This document shows positions 61,825 through 64,000 of a DNA stretch of 64,000 nt, one piece after another; the first letter of the stretch is position 1, and each line of letters starts with the position of its first letter. The stretch comes from Glandiceps talaboti. Taxonomy: Eukaryota; Hemichordata; Enteropneusta; Spengelidae. The notes under the pieces were generated by a model. The model worked only from the letters and a program-made list of their open reading frames with translations. It made no database searches and had not been told where the DNA came from. The position numbers and the translations under genes were made by a program. The stretch lies in contig NC_135560.1 in NCBI RefSeq assembly GCF_964340395.1, forward strand, positions 24,336,675 to 24,400,674, written 5' to 3'.

Positions 61825-63665
61825 TACATAAAAATACATGTAAATACATTCAGACAAACAATATATGAATGCATACATACATACAAATGCACCAAACAGA
61901 CACAGAAAAACACATATACACACTGAAAACTTTATTCTATCCCTCAAAATACAACACTGGCGATTTCAAATTCACACACAGCAGCAGCAGCAAAACATGT
62001 CATTGTTGACCAGGGTCATAACACTACAACAAACTAGAGAGACACACCCCTGATTGAAATAAACTGTCAACATACACTGTAGTGTTACAGAGTTCATGGA
62101 GAGAAACAAGGTTGAATGAACTGTTGTCAGAATGAAAGTATTATGTAAGATACTGAGACTGAAAATAACTGATGTCTAGTTAAATGCAAGGACAAGATCA
62201 ATGACTGAATAATGATCAGAACAACAAGAGGTTATGTGGGGGTCACAAATATACTAAAGAGTTCACTTATTGGGTCAAAGACCTTGTAAGGTACACAAAA
62301 TCATTTGTGTGTACCCAGGCAATGCAAAATTAAAAAATGACAATTATCAATCAAAGTAATTAGCCTCCGAAACCCTTTCCATAATTGAAGTATTCATTAT
62401 ATGAAATAACTTACACCAAACAAATATAATGTTTTAATATCAATTCAATAAATAAACACTTCTAAGTGAATCACTGACAGTTTCTCTGTAATTGTCATAA
62501 ATGCATTTCAAAAAAATTTCCATTGTTGCCAATATGTATTATAATAAATAATTTCAAATCTATGAGAAATCCTGAATGGAAAGAGGTAAATTATCATAAA
62601 ACAGCAAGATATTTACCTTGTACTTCCAAGGGTACTTCTACTTGTTCAGCTGCAGCTTCAGGTAATTGATATGGTATACAACTCTTGATGGTATGTACAG
62701 GTAGTCGATTCTTGGGGAAACACTTCCTCAATATCAAACTGATTATTGTCACTAAAGTTTCTAACTCTCTTGCTGAAATTGGACACAAATTATATTAAAC
62801 GCACTCTGTATTATCATAAATTCTCTCTTGCTGAAATTAGACACAAATTATATTAAAGGCACTCTGTATTATCATAAATTCTCTCTTGCTGAAATTGGAT
62901 ACAATTTATGTTAAACTCTGTATAATTATAAATTTCTAAATTTTGCTGAAATTGGACAAATATGATTTGTATTAAACTTTATACCCCTGTATGGTTTGGT
63001 TGTCCTATTGTTTACAAAGCAATCCATTGTAATTTAAAACATACATCCAAACACAATTTTAACAATGTGAGAATAACCTTTGCTGAATGGTTAATCTAGA
63101 AATGTCAGTTGTTTATCAAATTCTTTGGACTGAGGACGTTTTATATTACATGCACAAATTGTTTATTGTTTTGAAGAGTAGCTTAGGTCATTAAATACCA
63201 GCATAGTGGTACTATGGACACATGTCAAATAATATCTACCAAAGACTCTGCATCCCTGGTACTCTCTGGTAAAGTAGTAGATATCTTTTGTTTTTCCTAC
63301 ATTCGAATAATTCATTTAAATACTGAACCTTATCGGTTCAGTTGTGCTAAAATGGTACAGAATAATGTGAAATGGGGATGACAACAACAGGGAACTTTCT
63401 ACAGTGATTTAGGGGGTTGACAACAACGGGGAACTTTCTACAGTGATTTAGGGGGTTGACAACAATGGGGAACTAAATTTCTACAGTGATTTAGGGGGTT
63501 GACAACAACGGGGAACTTTCTACAATAAACAAACATACAAACACACAAATAAATAAACAGAATTGTTCCATTCAATCAAAGAACACTTACTTTCTGCCAT
63601 TTCTTGAGCAATTGCATATAAAATCTTGATACCATCAGCCTGGATAAAGGCTTTTCTTCCAGACT
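46390..63665 (-). CDS. AGTPBP1: Cytosolic carboxypeptidase 1-like (AGTPBP1/CCP1), 5'-partial, 15 exons
   Basis: Family M14 metallocarboxypeptidase of the cytosol that removes glutamates from tubulin tails and other proteins. Exons in transcript order: 63665-63591, 62772-62617, 60890-60808, 56681-56562, 55625-54748, 53973-53809, 53241-53151, 51222-51066, 50415-50183, 49800-49638, 49294-49114, 48825-48558, 48243-48070, 47551-47379, 46633-46390. All borders are AG/GT and all phases join, giving about 1,052 residues plus stop. Seen: zinc motif [16 protein letters not shown], substrate-binding GEDLNRRW, zinc-ligand CDYHGHSR and the catalytic glutamate in VWREIGV, in the family order. All key residues are present, so the enzyme should be active. 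The helical N-terminal region and acidic linker fit CCP1 (or its relative AGBL1/CCP4) rather than the shorter CCPs. The first exons, by vertebrate comparison about 300 residues, lie beyond the right edge. Introns carry many minisatellites. Confidence 0.93.
46888..46990. repeat. Dispersed repeat R2, copy 1 (AGTPBP1 intron)
   Basis: AATAAAGGCATTTTCAT ... TTCATGATTTTACATCACCT ... ACAATTACTTGCAATTTCAG, shared with 61068-61175 in the same orientation. Confidence 0.8.
47031..47150. mobile_element. Foldback element in AGTPBP1 intron
   Basis: The left arm 47031-47070 (AGCAGAAATAATATGTTCAT, GGTTGAACAATGAATATTC) pairs with 47111-47150 with about three mismatches. The arms extend outward imperfectly (CATGGGAG / CTCCATAAT). 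Spacer about 40 nt. Confidence 0.8.
47379..47551 (-). CDS. AGTPBP1: AGTPBP1 exon n (end of catalytic domain)
   Basis: 173 nt, phase 0 to 2. It encodes [16 protein letters not shown], a conserved final helix, then low-complexity [12 protein letters not shown]. The donor is CAAAG/GTATGC. Confidence 0.93.
48070..48243 (-). CDS. AGTPBP1: AGTPBP1 exon m (catalytic Glu)
   Basis: 174 nt, phase 0 to 0. It encodes [20 protein letters not shown], whose WRE carries the general-base glutamate, then [17 protein letters not shown], which closes the catalytic fold. Confidence 0.96.
48558..48825 (-). CDS. AGTPBP1: AGTPBP1 exon l (second zinc ligand)
   Basis: 268 nt, phase 2 to 0. It contains [14 protein letters not shown] (substrate-binding Asn-Arg), [15 protein letters not shown] and the [16 protein letters not shown] motif with the third zinc ligand His. 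The C-terminal half, [13 protein letters not shown], is a variable loop. Confidence 0.96.
49114..49294 (-). CDS. AGTPBP1: AGTPBP1 exon k (zinc-binding HxxE)
   Basis: 181 nt, phases 1 to 2. It contains [17 protein letters not shown], with the first zinc ligands His and Glu, then [16 protein letters not shown]. The donor is GTTAGTC. The codon at the junction to the next exon reads Ser (INGSHRC), where vertebrate CCP1 has Asn. Confidence 0.96.
49638..49800 (-). CDS. AGTPBP1: AGTPBP1 exon j (catalytic domain start)
   Basis: 163 nt, phase 0 to 1. It encodes the segment [15 protein letters not shown] and [10 protein letters not shown] at the start of the carboxypeptidase fold. It is followed by a divergent loop, [10 protein letters not shown], in place of the vertebrate residues. 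Confidence 0.93.
49950..50150. repeat. (TG)n and (TAGG)n microsatellites in AGTPBP1 intron
   Basis: TG run 49955-50036, then TATG, then about 16 TAGG units 50084-50150. It ends about 30 bp from the donor of exon i. Confidence 0.99.
50183..50415 (-). CDS. AGTPBP1: AGTPBP1 exon i (beta-sandwich)
   Basis: 233 nt, phase 1 to 0. It encodes [36 protein letters not shown] and [12 protein letters not shown], all family hallmarks of CCP1. The donor GTATGTATTTG lies beside TAGG/TATG microsatellites. Confidence 0.95.
50657..50855. repeat. About 95-bp tandem duplication with internal CCAAT/ATTGG inverted pairs
   Basis: Each copy reads GTCAGCTGTTGATTGGTT ... CCAATCAA(A/T)G ... GATGTTGTATTTTGATCAA. TTGATTGG and CCAATCAA form inverted pairs. 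Confidence 0.85.
51066..51222 (-). CDS. AGTPBP1: AGTPBP1 exon h (beta-sandwich)
   Basis: 157 nt, phase 0 to 1. It encodes [20 protein letters not shown] and [16 protein letters not shown], near-identical in pattern to vertebrate CCP1. A 28-bp minisatellite begins about 70 bp upstream of its acceptor, in transcript sense. Confidence 0.95.
51300..51905. repeat. 28-bp minisatellite, about 21 copies (AGTPBP1 intron)
   Basis: Unit TTTTTCAACCACTAGCTGTA + CCCACTGG. Variants: CCAGCAC for CAACCAC, CTGC for CTGT. The CCAGCAC variant is clustered (51475-51545, again near 51700), showing block duplication. Confidence 0.97.
51906..52280. other. Intron sequence, nothing recognised
   Basis: Part of the intron between AGTPBP1 exons g and h. 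Confidence 0.6.
52284..52495. repeat. (TATG)n(TG)n(TATG)n microsatellite
   Basis: Symmetric layout: TATG block, TG block, TATG block. Intron of AGTPBP1. A poly-A run of about 20 follows at 52688. Confidence 0.99.
53151..53241 (-). CDS. AGTPBP1: AGTPBP1 exon g (start of beta-sandwich domain)
   Basis: 91 nt, phase 2 to 0. It encodes [17 protein letters not shown], the highly conserved entry to the N-terminal beta-sandwich domain that precedes the catalytic domain in all cytosolic carboxypeptidases. The donor is CAG/GTCAGT. Confidence 0.93.
53354..53512. repeat. About 50-bp tandem repeat, three copies (AGTPBP1 intron)
   Basis: Copies of TGTATAAATCCCTCTAGGTG + TGAAATCAGACAGACATTC. The inner copies are nearly identical. 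Confidence 0.93.
53809..53973 (-). CDS. AGTPBP1: AGTPBP1 exon f
   Basis: 165 nt, phases 2 to 2. It encodes [20 protein letters not shown], matching the IERLIHQ-DIIDRVVYDLD segment of vertebrate CCP1, then a divergent stretch ending TDEIKIR. The donor is CAG/GTAAGTC. Confidence 0.9.
53974..54747. other. AGTPBP1 intron between exons e and f
   Basis: Overlapping frames on both strands at 54202-54529 are open but have no splice sites joining the gene in phase. Confidence 0.6.
54748..55625 (-). CDS. AGTPBP1: AGTPBP1 exon e (long disordered exon)
   Basis: 878 nt, phase 0 to 2, 292 codons. Ser-, Arg- and Asn-rich low-order sequence (for example [18 protein letters not shown]). The last 50 residues become conserved: [13 protein letters not shown] and [13 protein letters not shown] match the pre-beta-sandwich segment of CCP1. 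The basic [13 protein letters not shown] patch could be a localisation or phosphorylation site (inference). Confidence 0.9.
55900..56600. repeat. 35-bp minisatellite containing the exon d splice donor, about 20 copies
   Basis: In minus-strand sense the unit is ACAGAGGTAAATATCACCTG + GTTAGCTTAGAGTTT. The first copy is the genuine exon end and donor of AGTPBP1 exon d; the rest lie in the intron. Many copies keep GAG/GTAAAT or GAG/GTAAAG; others have GAG/GCAAAG. Confidence 0.96.
56562..56681 (-). CDS. AGTPBP1: AGTPBP1 exon d (linker, [15 protein letters not shown])
   Basis: 120 nt, phase 0 to 0, 40 codons. It starts [10 protein letters not shown] and contains [18 protein letters not shown], the counterpart of the conserved EDL-MYE-FPEL segment of CCP1. 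Its donor ACAGAG/GTAAATATC is the edge of a 35-bp minisatellite that repeats the exon end and the splice site through the following intron. Confidence 0.88.
57310..57606. repeat. 26-bp minisatellite, about 11 copies (AGTPBP1 intron)
   Basis: Unit CTCTACCAGAAAACTGTTTT + TCACAA, with AGCAAACT and TTCCACAA variants. Confidence 0.96.
57607..58300. other. AGTPBP1 intron sequence
   Basis: Short AAT run at 57670. No coding signal. Confidence 0.6.
58305..58885. repeat. 29-bp minisatellite, about 20 copies (AGTPBP1 intron)
   Basis: Unit ACCACAGATACTGCATACAA + TGGTATGTG, with CCCCAG, ATCACAG and GTATATG variants. Three minus frames are open across it because 29 bp shifts frame each unit and none has a stop. 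Confidence 0.97.
58886..60368. other. AGTPBP1 intron sequence, partial duplication
   Basis: AT-rich. The 59540-59600 and 59670-59735 segments share TTTCTTGGAATT...CTTAAATTCTAAAGGTACAA-type sequence (diverged duplication). Holds the candidate microexon at 59197-59211. Confidence 0.5.
59197..59211 (-). CDS. AGTPBP1: Possible 15-nt microexon of AGTPBP1 (DMQLQ)
   Basis: Between exons c and d, both with phase-0 borders, a 15-nt phase-0 segment GAC ATG CAG CTA CAG is preceded by a T-rich acceptor ending TTTTGAAG and followed by GTCAGT. Including it would insert DMQLQ into the linker without changing frame. Only transcript data can tell; a chance match is possible. Confidence 0.3.
60369..60765. repeat. 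54-bp minisatellite, seven copies (AGTPBP1 intron)
   Basis: Unit starts ACAAACTGTAATTTGTATCA and ends GCTAGAAATACAACAAT. It begins 40 bp from the donor of exon c. Because 54 is divisible by three, two minus frames remain open for about 145 codons. Confidence 0.97.
60808..60890 (-). CDS. AGTPBP1: AGTPBP1 exon c (acidic linker)
   Basis: 83 nt, phase 1 to 0. It encodes [17 protein letters not shown] and continues acidic. The family has a DDVVDESDD-type acidic stretch at the same place. The donor CAG/GTAAATA lies about 40 bp upstream, in transcript sense, of a 54-bp tandem array in the next intron. Confidence 0.85.
61068..61175. repeat. Dispersed repeat R2, copy 2 (AGTPBP1 intron)
   Basis: Same ordered blocks as 46888-46990, with an insertion AACTATGGGTTCTGGAGG. 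Confidence 0.8.
61746..61835. repeat. (ACATAC)n / (AC)n microsatellite
   Basis: Alternating CACATA hexamers and AC units in an AGTPBP1 intron. Confidence 0.97.
61836..62616. other. AGTPBP1 intron sequence
   Basis: Nothing recognised beyond a small CAG run at 61980. Confidence 0.6.
62617..62772 (-). CDS. AGTPBP1: AGTPBP1 exon b (helical region end)
   Basis: 156 nt, phases 1 to 1. It contains [17 protein letters not shown], close to the corresponding vertebrate CCP1 segment, and ends in VPLEVQG, which leads into the acidic linker. The acceptor CAATTTCAG lies in a 58-bp unit repeated three more times upstream in the intron. Confidence 0.9.
62762..62965. repeat. 58-bp tandem repeat carrying the exon b splice acceptor, four copies
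   Basis: TTTCAGCAAGAGAG (minus sense) ends at the true exon b border (62773) and recurs 58, 116 and 173 bp upstream. The copies share AATTTGTGTCCAATTTCAG and TTATGATAATACAGAGTG. The fourth copy is more diverged. Confidence 0.95.
63398..63530. repeat. 39-bp minisatellite, four copies
   Basis: Unit GGGGGTTGACAACAACGGGG + AACTTTCTACAGTGATTTA in the intron between exons a and b. The third copy has a short insertion. Confidence 0.95.
63591..63665 (-). CDS. AGTPBP1: AGTPBP1 exon a (5'-most visible)
   Basis: 75 nt, entering in phase 2 and leaving with one base. It encodes [20 protein letters not shown] followed by EMAE, matching the end of the N-terminal armadillo-like region of CCP1. The acceptor is CTTTTCGTAG and the donor GTAAGTG. 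The upstream exon it joins is outside the window. Confidence 0.88.
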
Positions 63666-63741
63666 CTACGAAAAGCAAAAAATAAAATAAAAAATGTATG
63701 TGGTGAACTTGCACTTTTCAAGGAGAGACTGATTTGATCTG

Positions 63742-63796
63742 CCTCCTAAATGTAAAGAAATACAACTAATAGTTACATTTCTTTACATCTAGGAGG
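63742..63796. repeat. 20-bp inverted repeat (hairpin) in AGTPBP1 intron
   Basis: CCTCCTAAATGTAAAGAAAT pairs with ATTTCTTTACATCTAGGAGG with one mismatch and a 15-nt loop. Confidence 0.9.
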
Positions 63797-64000
63797 ATTT
63801 TTATTTACTACCGAGATGTTGATAAGTTGATTTTAATATACTTCTACTGTGATATACAGTGCTGGGTTTACAATAGTATTTTAATGTGTTTATTTACTAT
63901 GTTTTTACATCGCATCAATCGTAGTGGTGTGACCACTACAGTTTTCATCATGGTTTGCATCATATATATTAACATGTAGATGTTGTCATACGTGTGAATG

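Overview
The window is eukaryotic nuclear DNA. It is AT-rich, with GT-AG introns, long intergenic stretches, and very many micro- and minisatellites. The only gene I can reconstruct is animal-type. The repeat style (long TA, GACA and TATG microsatellites, minisatellites in introns, small foldback elements, TTAGGG-type repeats) fits a marine invertebrate such as a non-vertebrate deuterostome or lophotrochozoan. I cannot name the species.

Right third (about 43.1-64 kb, minus strand): fifteen consecutive exons of a cytosolic carboxypeptidase 1-like gene (AGTPBP1/CCP1/Nna1, family M14), running from the right edge leftward. Every exon-exon join keeps phase. The visible part encodes about 1,050 residues: the end of the N-terminal helical-repeat region, an acidic linker, a long disordered exon, the beta-sandwich domain, the complete zinc carboxypeptidase domain and an acidic C-terminal tail. 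The first exons (about 300 residues by comparison with the vertebrate protein) lie beyond position 64000.

The most striking observation is in this gene. At three separate exons the exon edge itself has been tandemly amplified: the 3' splice site of the 62.6 kb exon (4 copies), the 5' splice site of the 56.6 kb exon (about 20 copies), and the stop-codon end of the last exon (a long GC-rich array). Further 26-, 28-, 29-, 39- and 54-bp minisatellites sit in its introns.

Left two thirds (1-43 kb): gene-poor. Candidate coding pieces are a minus-strand first exon with a signal peptide and a leucine-rich-repeat N-terminal cysteine motif (25.1-25.3 kb), a plus-strand internal exon of unknown family (16.97-17.22 kb), a 55-codon secreted ORF (23.64-23.81 kb), a minus-strand candidate exon at 34.8-35.0 kb and an acidic 17-residue repeat frame at 17.6-17.8 kb. 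The rest is tandem arrays (1-kb arrays of 20-bp and 24-33-bp units, a 13-copy array of 61 bp), dispersed repeat families (one of about 750 bp with an internal TTAGGG array), foldback elements and unannotatable AT-rich DNA. Most long open frames in this part are by-products of tandem repeats lacking stop codons.
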